In this document: piece by piece, positions 10,418 to 20,541 of the stretch
Position numbering within the stretch: position 1 is the first letter of the stretch
Layout: each line of letters opens with the position of its first letter
From: Areca catechu
Lineage: Eukaryota > Streptophyta > Magnoliopsida > Arecales > Arecaceae
DNA length: 64,000 nucleotides
Assembly: GCA_021397845.1 (NCBI GenBank)
Contig: CM038044.1
Span: 59,805,851-59,869,850 of the forward strand
Direction of reading: 5' to 3'
The notes under the pieces: generated by a model
Databases searched by the model: none
Told to the model about the DNA's origin: nothing
Seen by the model: only the letters and a program-made list of their open reading frames with translations
Program-made: the position numbers and the translations under genes

Positions 10418-12290
10418 TCCTAATCTTCATCCTCATCATCATTGGAAGATCCAATCTTAATTGACCAGTATCAGTAAAAGAGCGAGCTCGGGGCCACATC
10501 GATCTGAGATCTCGAAGGCGAGTCCTTGTCGGTCATGGAGGAGTACGACGACCACGTCCTCTACATCGAGCATACGTCCAACCTCTAGCAGGAGTAGAAG
10601 AGGTGGAGGCTATGTCCTTAGCATGAATAGAGTAGATCGAGGTGACAGTCTCTGCAATTGTCGGATGTGGTGTACGATCAAAAGATGGACCAGAATCAAG
10701 ATTCTGAAAGCCAGGTGTGTAAAAACCTAGCTCTCGAATAAGAGTGGATGTATGGATGGTAGGTGTATCAGCTAAGGAATGAATGGGTGAATCTACAATC
10801 GGTGAGTCAATAATAGGAGTGTCAATAATGGGTGTATTGATAATAGGTGAATCAACAACAGGTGAATCATCAACAGGTGAATCAACAATAGGGAAAGAAT
10901 AGGAATAGGAACATGATCATCAGATCTAGAAGGAGTAGATAGGACAGGAGTCTAAGTAGGTGAGCTGGAAGGGTCACAAATGGGACTCCTATGCAAGTCT
11001 GCTATCACCTCTTCCACTGGCTCTGAAATCAAATATGGGAAGTCGAATCCATCAGAGTCAATCTCCTCATCATCACTATCATCAACAACTGGTGCTGGAG
11101 GAGGTAGAGCTATATCAGAAACTGGAGTACTCCCTGTAGAAGGTCTGGACAGTGCAGTCAGAATAGCTGAGATGCCATCACTTAGTCATCTATGGCTTTC
11201 TCTGGTCTAAACAATAAAGTAGTCAAGTCGCTATCAATGGTCAATATATCTGTCTCTATATGACTGACTCTGTCCATCAAAATCTTTGGAACTCCTAGAT
11301 ATTCGACTGAACTCTTGAGGCTGAGAAGTAGGCTCAGACTGAGAAGCAGTCTCTGGCTGCGCTGCTCGCTCAGGTTGACTCTATGGAAGAGATGTTTCTA
11401 TAGGTCCTGCCTTGCTGAAAAGAATGCACTCCTCCTCTGCAGCATCATCATCATCTCTGTCATCGGCCTAACTAGATACTCTGCATCTCCACTGGCCTCT
11501 GAACAGCTGATAACTCATCTGATGTAATGACCTGATGTCATAAACATCACTATGTAGGTGCATATGGAAGGGCTCGTCCTCAAAACTAATACCATACTCC
11601 CTGAACAATAATGTCAACCCCATCCCGTAGGGTAAGCAGAGTCGCTGACTCGTCGAAGCCTCCATCATCTGATGAACCATAAGCATCGAAAGGCAGACGA
11701 GTGTGCGCTGTACCAATGGGACCATCACGAGCAACTCTCGCTTGGTGATGTAATCAAAACATCTGGTCTTCGGTAGAAGGATCTGGGCGACAATGTGATA
11801 CAGAAATCTTATCTTTGTAGACAAACAAGATGCAGGCATGGTGGCTCCCTTAGGCAAAATGTCTGACTTGAATACACACTAGAAACCACTCACTCTATCA
11901 ATCAAACTATCGACAACTGACCCAGTCATAGGAATATCCCATACTCTGCTTAATATCTCTGAAGTAATGAGGATATCCCTGCCTCTGACCTGAGCTAGCC
12001 AACCATCACTCCCACAGGCTAATGATCCATAAAACTCTTGTATGAGCCATGGGTAGATCTCTCGCTCAGAGAACATAAAAATGTCAAATCAGCATCTTTG
12101 ATCCATTGACCAATCATGAAGTGCTACTGGTCGATGAAACTGAAGTCCAGGCATCCTCTGACAGCCGTCTTCAAACTTATCTAGCTAAAATCTACAAAAA
12201 GAGGTCGAGTAGGCAGATCTGGAGCTCTAGCTTCGTGTCTGACCTTGGTTCTTCGCTCTTCCTCCTATTGGATGGCCGAGGGCGATGGAC
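10418..12290 (-). pseudogene. Element Y extra 3' ORF (Sirevirus envelope-like position)
   Basis: Recognisable blocks on the minus strand are an N-terminal part at 12076-11879 (YPWLIQEFYGSL, DILITSEILSRVWDIPMTG) and a middle part at 11857-11468 (STKIRFLYHIVAQILLP, LPYGMGLTLLFREYGI, PFHMHLHSDVYDIRSLHQM). These correspond block by block to Z 26512-27272. A low-complexity acidic/proline C-terminus follows, with a repeat at 10765-10895, ending in an acidic tail (SSNDDEDED) near 10420. The N-terminal start is uncertain, probably between 12100 and 12290. Stops and frameshifts disrupt it. The fold resembles the uncharacterised plant transposon protein domain seen after pol in such elements; the role is unknown. 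Confidence 0.7.
10765..10895 (-). repeat. Short tandem repeat coding Asp-Ser-Pro units
   Basis: About eight to ten 12-15-bp units such as GGTGAATCAACAATA on the plus strand. On the coding strand they read as (D-S/T-P-I/V-I/V)n. It lies in the C-terminal low-complexity part of Y's extra ORF. The units vary by single bases, mostly in third positions, suggesting an old, slipping repeat. Confidence 0.75.
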
Positions 12291-12838
12291 TACTTATTTC
12301 CGGGGACCCATTGCACAGAATAAGGATTTGAACAAATTTGGAGGAGAAACCTAAGGTTTATAGGTTTCAATTTGGAAATGGGAAGCGGAAAGTCGATCAA
12401 TCCAAGCCAAATAGCATCTCAAATGAAGAATTGAAAGGTTTTGAGCACAAATTAGAGGGAAGGAGGAGTGTGGAGAAGCTTAGGGCATGTGTCGGCTCGA
12501 GTGGGGAGGAAAAATGGAAGAAAAATGCTTCGGAATGCCCTTATTCTTGGTTTGCTGCCATTCATGTGTCGACTCACGAATGTGTCGACACATTCAGGTG
12601 TCGACACATGCATGTGTTGACACAACAACTTAAAAACTAAAAAATAAGAGATCGAAGGTCTGATCAAAATCACAGCTAGTTCAATGAAATTTATGATAAA
12701 TGAATATTATTGATGTCGAATTTGATTACTTTGAGTCAAAAATTGGAAGATTTTAATTAAAAAGATTAATGATCCCGAGTTCTCTTCTAATCTACAGAAC
12801 AGATCTTCCAGAAGAGGCTTAGTCAAAATATCAGCTCA
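12291..12838 (-). promoter_or_regulatory. Element Y pol-ORF3 spacer with GTGTCGACAC motif cluster
   Basis: Noncoding stretch between pol and the extra ORF. It contains TGTCGAC at 12567, TGTGTCGACACA (12581-12592), GTGTCGACAC (12598-12607) and GTGTTGACAC (12614-12623), plus one GCCGACAC form near 12490 (minus strand). The same motif is clustered in Y's LTRs. By position it could be promoter or leader sequence for the extra ORF; this is inference. Confidence 0.5.
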
Positions 12839-13404
12839 TTATAATTCAGTGCAAATAAATTCAAGCACAACATCATTATTTTCAATATGATCTCTAATAA
12901 AATGATATCTAATTTCAATGTGTTTACTCCTAGAATGTTGAATAGGATTTTTTGTTAAGCAAATGGCAATGGTATTATCACACTTTATAGGTGTACTAGT
13001 CAACTTGATTCTAAAATCTTCATGTTGTTGCTTAATCCATATAATTTGAGTACAACAATTTCCTGCTACAATATACTCAGCCTCGGCTATGGATAGTGCA
13101 ACTGAAGTTTGTTTCTTGCTAAACCAGGAGATTAAGTTAACTCCAAGAAATTGGTAAGTTTCATTAGTACTCTTTCTATCCAATTTACAACCAGCAAAAT
13201 CTGCATCAGAATATCCAATTAATTCAGCAAATGAATCTCTAGAATATCATAAGCCAATATCAATTGTACTAGATAGATATCTAATAATGCGCTAATAGCC
13301 AATAGATGTGATTCTTTAGGTTCAGACTGATATCTAGCACATATGCATACACTGAACATTATATCTTGTCTACTAACCATTAAGTACATAAAAGAGCCAA
13401 TCAT
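12839..13404 (-). pseudogene. Element Y RNase H
   Basis: Copia RNase H on the minus strand. 13183-12839 reads DRKSTNETYQFLGVNLISW, then LSIAEAEYIVAG, the acidic SKHIEIRYHFIRDH and the terminal block. 13404-13219 is the preceding connection (GSFMYLMVSRQDIMFSVCICARYQS). The catalytic Glu in AEAEY is present. The two parts are separated by stops. In a live element it would degrade RNA in the RNA/DNA hybrid during reverse transcription. Confidence 0.85.
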
Positions 13405-14450
13405 ACCCCTGTTAATTTTTGATCTACAGATTTATCATGCTCATCTTTATTAAGTCTACAAGAGGGGCTTATAGGTGTGTACCTATTGATTTAGTAGTCT
13501 CCATTCCAAACTTCTTTATAATCTCTCTTGTATACTTAACTTGGTTGATGAAGATTCCATCTTTAGTTTGCTTGATCTGGAGTCCGAGAAAGAAATTGAG
13601 TTCTCCCATCATGCTCATCTTGAACTCACCCTACATTAGTTTAGCAAACTTTTGACAAAGAATTTTATTAGTTGCATCGAAAATAATATCACCAACATAT
13701 ATTTGTACTACTAATAAATCATCATCTTTCTTTTTCAAAAATAAAGTTTTATCAACATAGCCTCTAGAAAATTCATTTTCAATTAGAAATTTGCTGAGTC
13801 TTTCATATGAGGCTCTAGGTGCTTGCTTTAATCCATAAAATGCTTTGTGCAAATTAAAAACATGATCAGGATGTGCGTGAGTTTCAAATCCAGGTGGTTG
13901 TTCAACAAAAATCTTTTTTGTTATAAAACCATTCAGAAAAGTACTTTTAACATTCATTTGAAATAGTTTAAAATTTACAAAACAAGCAAATGCTAATAGT
14001 AGTCTAATTGCTTCAAGTCTAGCAACAGGAGCAAAAGTTTCATCGAAATCAATTCCTTTCTCCTGATTGTAGCCTTTGGCAACTAGCCTAGCTTTATTTC
14101 TAACAACAATCTCATTTTTATCTAATTTATTCCTAAATACGCATTTTATTCTCATAATAGAAATATTAGATGGTCATTTTATTAATGTCCAAACATTATT
14201 TCTATCAAACTGAATTAATTCATCTTGCATGACATTTATCCAGATATGATCTTTTTCAGCATCTTCAAAACATTTAGGCTCAACTTGAGAAACAAAAGCT
14301 ATATAATCACATTCATTTCTAATTGGGGCTCGAGTTCTTACCCCTTTAGATGGATCACCTAAGATTAATTCTTTAGGATGTCCATGAGCATACCTCCACT
14401 CCTTAGGTAGATCTTAGTACTTTGGAGTGTCTTCACCTTTCTCAATTTTG
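13405..14450 (-). pseudogene. Element Y reverse transcriptase
   Basis: The best open stretch is 14155-13631, with RNKARLVAKGYNQEKGIDFDETFAP-type motifs, FQMNVKSTFLNGF (the D of the usual DVKTAFL motif reads N), YGLKQAPRA and QIYVGDIIFDATN. The catalytic YVDD is YVGD here, so one active-site aspartate is lost. Upstream, 14450-14160 has weak homology to the RT N-terminus and linker (RSGT-like text with stops). It is non-functional. Confidence 0.88.
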
Positions 14451-15129
14451 TCTTGATCTTCTTCACTTGGCTGAGGGGGTTGATCATTCAGTGTCAACTT
14501 TTGAAGCTTATCAGCACCTGCACATGCATCAGAAGTATCCTCTTTTCTAGAGGATTTGTTAGTAGATTCTTCAAAAATAACATGTACAGACTCTTCTACA
14601 ACTAAGGTTCTTTTGTTGAAAACTTTGTATGCCTTGCTTGATGTAAAGTATTATAAAAAGATACCTTCATCAGACTTGGCATCAAATTTTTCAAGATTAT
14701 CTTTGCCATTATTTAAGATAAAATATTTACAACCAAAAACTCGAAAATACTTTAAGGTTGGTTTTCTTTGATTCCAAAGTTGATAAAAAGTTTTCTTCAA
14801 AATAGGGTGGATTAAAACTCGATTCAAAATATAACATGCAGTATTAATAGCTTCAGCCCAAAAATATCTTGCTAAATCATTTTCATAAAGCATAGTGCGT
14901 GCTATTTCCTCTAAAGTATGATTTTTTTTTTCTACTACCTCATTCTGCTGAGGTATCCTAGGTGCAGAAAAGTTGTGTTCAATACCTTTTTCATTACAAA
15001 AGCTTTCAAAATCCTGATTTTCAAATTTAGTTCCATGATCACAACGAATGCATACAACTAAAACACCTTTTTTATTTGAAACATTTTGATAAAACTTTAC
15101 AAATATTGAAAATGATTTATCTTTATGTG
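14451..15129 (-). pseudogene. Element Y integrase, C-terminal part
   Basis: On the minus strand from 15129 the integrase continues directly from the segment at 30370 (TSD ATGTG shared). Visible features are CIRCDHGTKFEN (second catalytic Asp), HNFSAPRIPQQNEVVEKKNHT (catalytic Glu region), YFWAEAINTACYILNRV and FRVFGCKYFILN. The frame is open from 15129 to 14651, then decays. The plus-strand purine run at 14930 corresponds to the Lys-rich KKNH stretch. Confidence 0.88.
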
Positions 15130-16880
15130 TGTTGACCCTATAAGTGATTTTGATAATAACCAAATATTGGAGCATGTATGCTTATTTCTGACAACTCTTC
15201 AAGTATTTTACAAGTTTTTGTAGGATGGATTAAATATTCAAACTTCAACTCCTACACCTCTATTTTCTTGTTTGAGTTGTGTTGTAATGTGTTTTTGTAA
15301 AGAAGAACCCAATGAAAAAGCTAAGAAAAAATCATGTGAAAAGGGTTACTTCTGTATGTGTGTGCCCTAAATTTAGTCTTAAGTTGGTATGTTTGAAAAT
15401 GTAAAGAGTTGGAAAGAGTTTTTCTTTAAGTTCAAATGTAAAAATCCTAAAGAAGATACTCGAGCCGACCCAACTTGTTGAAGAGCCGACTCCGTTTACT
15501 GGCACGCAGCAAGGATTCTGGAACGTAGCAATCCGAGCTGACTCGATGGAAAGCGAACTGACTCTAGTGAATTCGAGTTGACTGGATTCAGTCCGAGTTG
15601 ACTCCTCCAAAGCCACATTTCAGAAGATTTCTGAGAATAGCCAGGTGAGCCAAGTCGAACAAAAAAGAGCAAACTGTACCAGACCTAATTTTGAAGACCT
15701 GAGAAATCGAGCCGACTCGAACTGCATCGAGATGACTCTTTTAGAGTGAGGCTTTTCGAACCTGAGAAGAAGAACCTACACTAGCTGAAGAGAGCCGACT
15801 CCTCGAGTTCAAGTTTTTCAAAGATTCAAGTTCGAGCTGACCCGAGATATCAAGAGCCGACTCATCCAGAGTGATGTTTTACACCGTAAGACAAAGAGCC
15901 GATTGCACTGAAGATTTGGCAACTTGATTTATCGACTTGAAGGATCCAAGCCGACTCGAAGGAATCCGAGCTGACTCAAATATAGTTTCCAAGTATCTAA
16001 TGACTAGTTCCAGAATTTATTTTTGAATGCCAAAAAGTGCTCCAATGATCACAAGTCACATCCCAACGGTCAAAAACGTCTCTAACTACCTTGGGATGAT
16101 GAAAGACCTTATATTTGAAGGATTTGAACATCCAAAAGATAATTTTTGACAAGTTTTTGAAAAGTTCTTCAAAGTTAAGAGAGCTTCATTGAATATTCTA
16201 CCTACCAACAGCAAAAGAGTACTAGAGCATTCAAGCTAATCTTCAAGTCTTCACCAACTCTGATATGAAGCTTGAAGCAACTTTAAGAAGATGCCACTGT
16301 AGCAATTAAAGCCTATTCAAGTGCATTCAAGTGGAATTTCAACAAGCTGCATCGGCAACTATCCGACAAATTGAGTTTATCATTTTTGTTGCATTTATTT
16401 CAATTCAATTTTTGAATTGTTAGCTTATTGGTGAGCTCGGTTGAAAAGCCAAATAGGTTCTTGGTGAGCCTTCATAAAATCCAAGTGTTAGGTTATTGGT
16501 GATCCTGATAAAACCAAGTTAGGTTTCTTTGGTGAGCCTATTAAAACCAAAAGGTGTTTGGTTTTCTTTGGTGATCCTGTAAAACCAAAGTGTAGAGGTT
16601 TTGGATTGTGATCCTGTAAAACAATTCTACTGTATTCAGGTGTGAATATAGTGAAAATCTCAGGTGGTATCTTGGGTAGTGGACGTAGGAGCTGGGTTGC
16701 TCCGAACCACTATAAATTTGGTGTCTGTGTTGTGCTTCTTTACTCCATTTTACCTTCTACAATTTATAACTCTGTCATAGCACCTAACACCTTCTAAGGG
16801 ATTTTTTAATTGCACATTACTTGCTTTAATTTTTTTAAATTCTCAATTCACCCCCCTCTTGGGTAGCCACCTGGGCAACA
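15130..16880 (+). repeat. Element Z 5' LTR
   Basis: 1751 bp, TGTTGACCCT...CTGGGCAACA. A cluster of GAGCCGACTC motifs and decayed variants lies at about 15460-15985, a weak TATA region (CTTATATTTGAAGG) at about 16108, and the CTTGGTGATCCTG/AAAACCAAG repeat array at about 16425-16630. It is followed by a primer site. Motif copies here show more TG/CA variants than in the 3' LTR. Confidence 0.93.
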
Positions 16881-16881
16881 A

Positions 16882-16894
16882 TTGGTATCAAAGC
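16882..16894 (+). other. Element Z primer-binding site
   Basis: TTGGTATCAAAGC begins one base after the LTR. It matches the plant initiator tRNA-Met 3' end complement (TGGTATCAGAGC) with one difference. This fixes the LTR 3' boundary and the orientation. Confidence 0.85.
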
Positions 16895-16925
16895 AGTGTC
16901 TCTGATTTTACTAGAGTAAAGATTG

Positions 16926-18161
16926 ATGGCTCATCCCATGAGTACATCTTTGGCAAAAGGCCAGTCAACAATAGACCTCCACTCTTCACAGGAACAAATT
17001 ATGCATATTGGAAAGCATGAATGAAAATCTATATTCAAGCTGTTGATTTTCAATTATGGAAGGTCATTCTTAAAGGGCTAAGTATCCCCATGATCAAAGT
17101 CGATGGCGTGGATATCCCTAAGCCTGAAGAGGACTGGGATAAACATGACATGAAATTAGGGGAATTGAATGCCAAGCAATGAACTTGCTTTACTGTGCTT
17201 TGGATTTAAATGAGTTTAATCAAATTTCCATTTGCTCCTCAGTGAAGGAAATTTGGGATAAACTTGAGGTGACCCATGAAGGAACTTCTCGAGTTAAACC
17301 TTCAAAGATTAATCTTTTAGTGCACAATTATGAACTATTTAAGATGGAGCCTAATGAATGTATTTCTTCCATGTACACTAGATTTATAGATATTATTAAT
17401 GGTTTGAAAAGTCTTGGCAGGGTATACTCAAATACTGATTTAGTACAAAATTTTGAGATCACTTCTTGAAAAATAGAATCCTAAAGTCACTACCATCCAG
17501 GAAGCCAAAGACCTGAATATTTTATTAATGGATGAATTAATGGAATCTCTCATCACACAAGAACTAGCCATGCAGCATTGAATGGATGATGATCAGAAAA
17601 ATAAGAAAAGAATTGCATTCAAGGCTGCATTATAATCAAAGGATGATAAAGAGACGGAAGAGGACTCCTCCTCCAATGACGATCTTGAAGATGAACACAT
17701 TGCAATGGTCATGAGGAGATTCAGAAAGTTTGTGGGTAAGAAGAAATGAAGGCTTAACAGAAAATTCCATAAACAAGGAGAACATTCCAAAGAAAAGGAC
17801 AAGGACAAAGTTAAAGATAAGGAACAAGTCCTGCTATGAACGTAAGAAACTGGGGCATATTCGTCCAGACTGTGCTTAATTAAAATTTTTTTTCAGAAAT
17901 AAGAAAAAGAAAGCGATGGTTGCCACGTAGACTGATAGTGTAGACTCCACTTCGATTGAAGAAGAAGAGACCACAAAAATAGCTAACTTATATTTAATGG
18001 GTCTCGAAGATGAGGTAAATTCCCCCAACACAAAAATTGAATTTACATTTGATGAGTTAAACTCTGCAGTTCATGATCTTTTATCTGAATTTAAAAAGGC
18101 AGGAGTAAAGATTAGATCATTAAAGCATATCAATGATTCTTTACTTAAAGAAAGAGAAGAA
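16926..18161 (+). pseudogene. gag: Element Z gag, N-terminal part
   Basis: ATG at 16926. Recognisable blocks are PPLFTGTNYAYWK (near 16980), ELNAKQ then NLLYCALDLNEFNQISICSSVKEIWDKLEVTHEGT (17179 onward, open to 17469), a knuckle remnant CYERKKLGHIRPDC (about 17829-17876) and the FTFDELN region near 18045. It is a UBN2-type copia gag, matching Y gag at 32840-31780. Stops and frame changes are frequent. It is cut at about 18161 by G1; the coiled-coil part resumes at 22191. Confidence 0.85.
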
Positions 18162-18960
18162 TGATGACATCTTGATCTATAGCAAGACCAAAGAAGACCA
18201 TCTTCACCACTTAAGGTTAGTCTGCCAAACCCTTAGGGAGAATAGCCTTTACACCAACCCTAAGAAGTGTGAATTTATGACAACTAGGGTTATCTTCTTA
18301 GTCTTTGTAGTTACCCCTAAAAGAGTTTCAGCCGACCCCGAGAAGGTTAGAGCTATAGTTGAATGGCCTGTCCCTGTTAGCATCCATGATGTACGTAGTT
18401 TCCATGGCCTAGCCACATTTTACAGATGATTCATTTGGGGATTTAGTTCAATTGTAGCACCGATAATTGACTGCATCAGGAAGGGAGGTTTTCAATGAAC
18501 TAAAGCTGCAGACAAAGCCTTCCTTGAAATTAAGGATAGAATGGTACAAGCACCTGTCCTGAGATGCCAGATTTTTCTAAGGTTTTCGAGGTTGCTTGTG
18601 ATGCTTCGGGATTTTGGATTGGTGGAGTACTTAGTCAGGAAAATAATCCTGTGGCCTTCTTTAGCAAAAAGCTTAATGAGGCCAAACTTAAGTACTTGAC
18701 TTATGATAAAGAGTTTTATGCAGTTGTCCAAGCCCTTAGGTATTGGAGGCACTACCTTTTACCCCATGAGTTTGTCCTGTTTTCAGACCATGAAGCCCTT
18801 CGATACCTAAACTCCTAGAAAAGATTGAACCCTAGGCACGCTAAGTGGGTTGAGTATATCCAAGTCTATACCTTCATGCTTAAACATCGTGCTGGTACTG
18901 AAAATAAGGTAGCTGATGCCCTTAGCCATCATGCCCTTTTGTTAAACATGGTTAGGACTG
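18162..18960 (+). pseudogene. G1 reverse transcriptase C-terminus and RNase H
   Basis: 18133-18429 reads DDILIYSKTKEDHLHHL, then KKCEFMTTRV and HDVRSFHGLATFYR, the RT palm end and connection. 18564-18818 is RNase H (VACDASGFWIGGVLSQ with the catalytic D, KLNEAKLKYLTYDKE with the E, FSDHEALRYLN with the D), then KHRAGTENKVADALSHH near 18890. Stops fall at about 18427, 18497 and 18817. The catalytic residues of RNase H are intact although the reading frame is not. Confidence 0.87.
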
Positions 18961-20000
18961 AGGTTGTAGGATTTGACTGACTTAAGAAGCAATATAAATC
19001 TTGTCCTGACGTCAGTGAGATCTTCCAATCTAAGCTTCAAGAACCATTTAGTGTCCATAGTGACTATACCATACAGGATGGTTATCTTTTCAAGGGTAAT
19101 AAGTTGTGCATTCCCAAGACTTCACTCTGAGATTTTTTAGTGTGGGAAACCCATGCGGGAGGCCTAGCTGGTCACTTAGGTAGGGAGAAGACCATTCTAG
19201 CTGTTGAAGACCAGTTCTTTTGGCCTAGCCTTAAGAAAGATGTAGCCAATATTGTCTCTAGGAGCCGAACCTGTGCTGTGGTCAAGCAGCAAAAACATAA
19301 TACTAACCTGTACACCCCCTTGCCTGTACCTAGCCACCCTTGGCAAGACCTCAGCATGGATTTTGTGGTAGGATTACCCAAGATCGCAAGGAAGCACAAT
19401 TCTGCCTTTGTAGTAGTGGATAGGTTTTCCAAAATGGCTCATTTTATACCCTGCTCCCAGACCCTAGATGCTTCCAAAGTCGCCAAGCTTTTTCTGGAAC
19501 ATGTGATTAAGTTACATGGCCTACCTAAGACTATAGTGTGCGATAGGGATGTCCGCTTCACTAGCTATTTCTGGAAAACCCTTTGGCACCTCCTAGGAAC
19601 CAAGATCCAATTCTCCAGTACCTACCACCCGCAAACCGACGGACAAATTGAGGTGGTCAACTGCAGCCTGGGAAACCTTCTTAGATGCTTGATAGGTGAA
19701 CATACGGGAAACTGGGATCTTCTTTTACCTCGAGCCGAGTTTGCCTATAACAACTTTTTAAATAGGACCACCGGGAAGAGTCCTTTTGAAGTTGTCTCTG
19801 GTTACAAGCCTAACCGACCTCTTGACCTAATTCCCCTACCCATCCATGCACGTGTCTTCGAGTCAGTTGATTCACTTGCACAGCATATTAGGGACATGCA
19901 TAAAGAAATTATCTAGAAAATTAATATAAGTAATAACACATATAAAAGGCTGGCTGATTCCCAAAAGTGAGCAAAAGAGTTTGAAATAGGAGATTTTGTA
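18961..20000 (+). pseudogene. G1 integrase
   Basis: The open stretch 19140-19916 starts at WETHAGGLAGHLGREKT (H2C2 zinc finger region; the first expected Cys position reads SRSRTCAV). It covers the whole catalytic core: MDFVVGLP (D), CDRDVRFTSYFWKTL (D) and QTDGQIEVVNCSLGN (E), then EFAYNNFLNRTTGKSPFEVVSGY. D, D and E are all present. A stop near 19916 and another at 19968 separate it from the C-terminal module. It would join DNA ends in an intact element. Confidence 0.9.
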
Positions 20001-20541
20001 ATGATTAGGCTTCGGCCTGAATGGTTTCCACCGGGAACCGTTAAGAAGCTTCACGCTCGTGGGGCGGGTCCCTTTAAAGTAATTAGGAGAATGGGCCCTA
20101 ATGCCTATGTGCTAGAACTACCTCCGGATTATGGAATTAGCTCGACATTCAATATCTCTGACTTAGTCGAGTATAGGGAACCCACAAACATACCCAGTGA
20201 GCCATTTGGGCCTGACCTCCCTTTTGAGAGTGAACCTGAACCTGAGTGTCCAACTCCAAATATACCTGAGCGAGGAGAGCGGATCGAGCGTGTCCTGGAT
20301 GACCAAGCCATCACTATCGTGGCAAAGGCTACAAGCATTACCTGGTCCGATGGCAAGGGCGACCCGAATCCAATGACTCGGGGATAACACGGGAGGACTT
20401 GCAGCGCATCGACCCCGACATCCTGGAGAGGTATCAAAGCCAAGCTAACCCTTACTCGACAGGGTTGAGTTCCTCCCATCCCGGGAGAACTGGTGTGGGC
20501 ACCAGGATCCGATTGAGGCTGCTCAACCCTCTATGGATCTC
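20001..20541 (+). pseudogene. G1 integrase C-terminal GPF module and chromodomain remnant
   Basis: 20001-20387 reads IRLRPEWFPPGTVKKLHARGAGPFKVIRRMGPNAYVLELP then TFNISDLVEYREP, the GPY/F module, then a Pro/Glu linker and IERVLDDQ. From about 20328 the homology moves to another frame, which gives a chromodomain-like HYLVRWQGRP and continues through EDLQRIDPDILERYQS into the LTR up to a stop at about 20547. Chromodomains in this position are thought to bias integration to particular chromatin. Confidence 0.8.
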
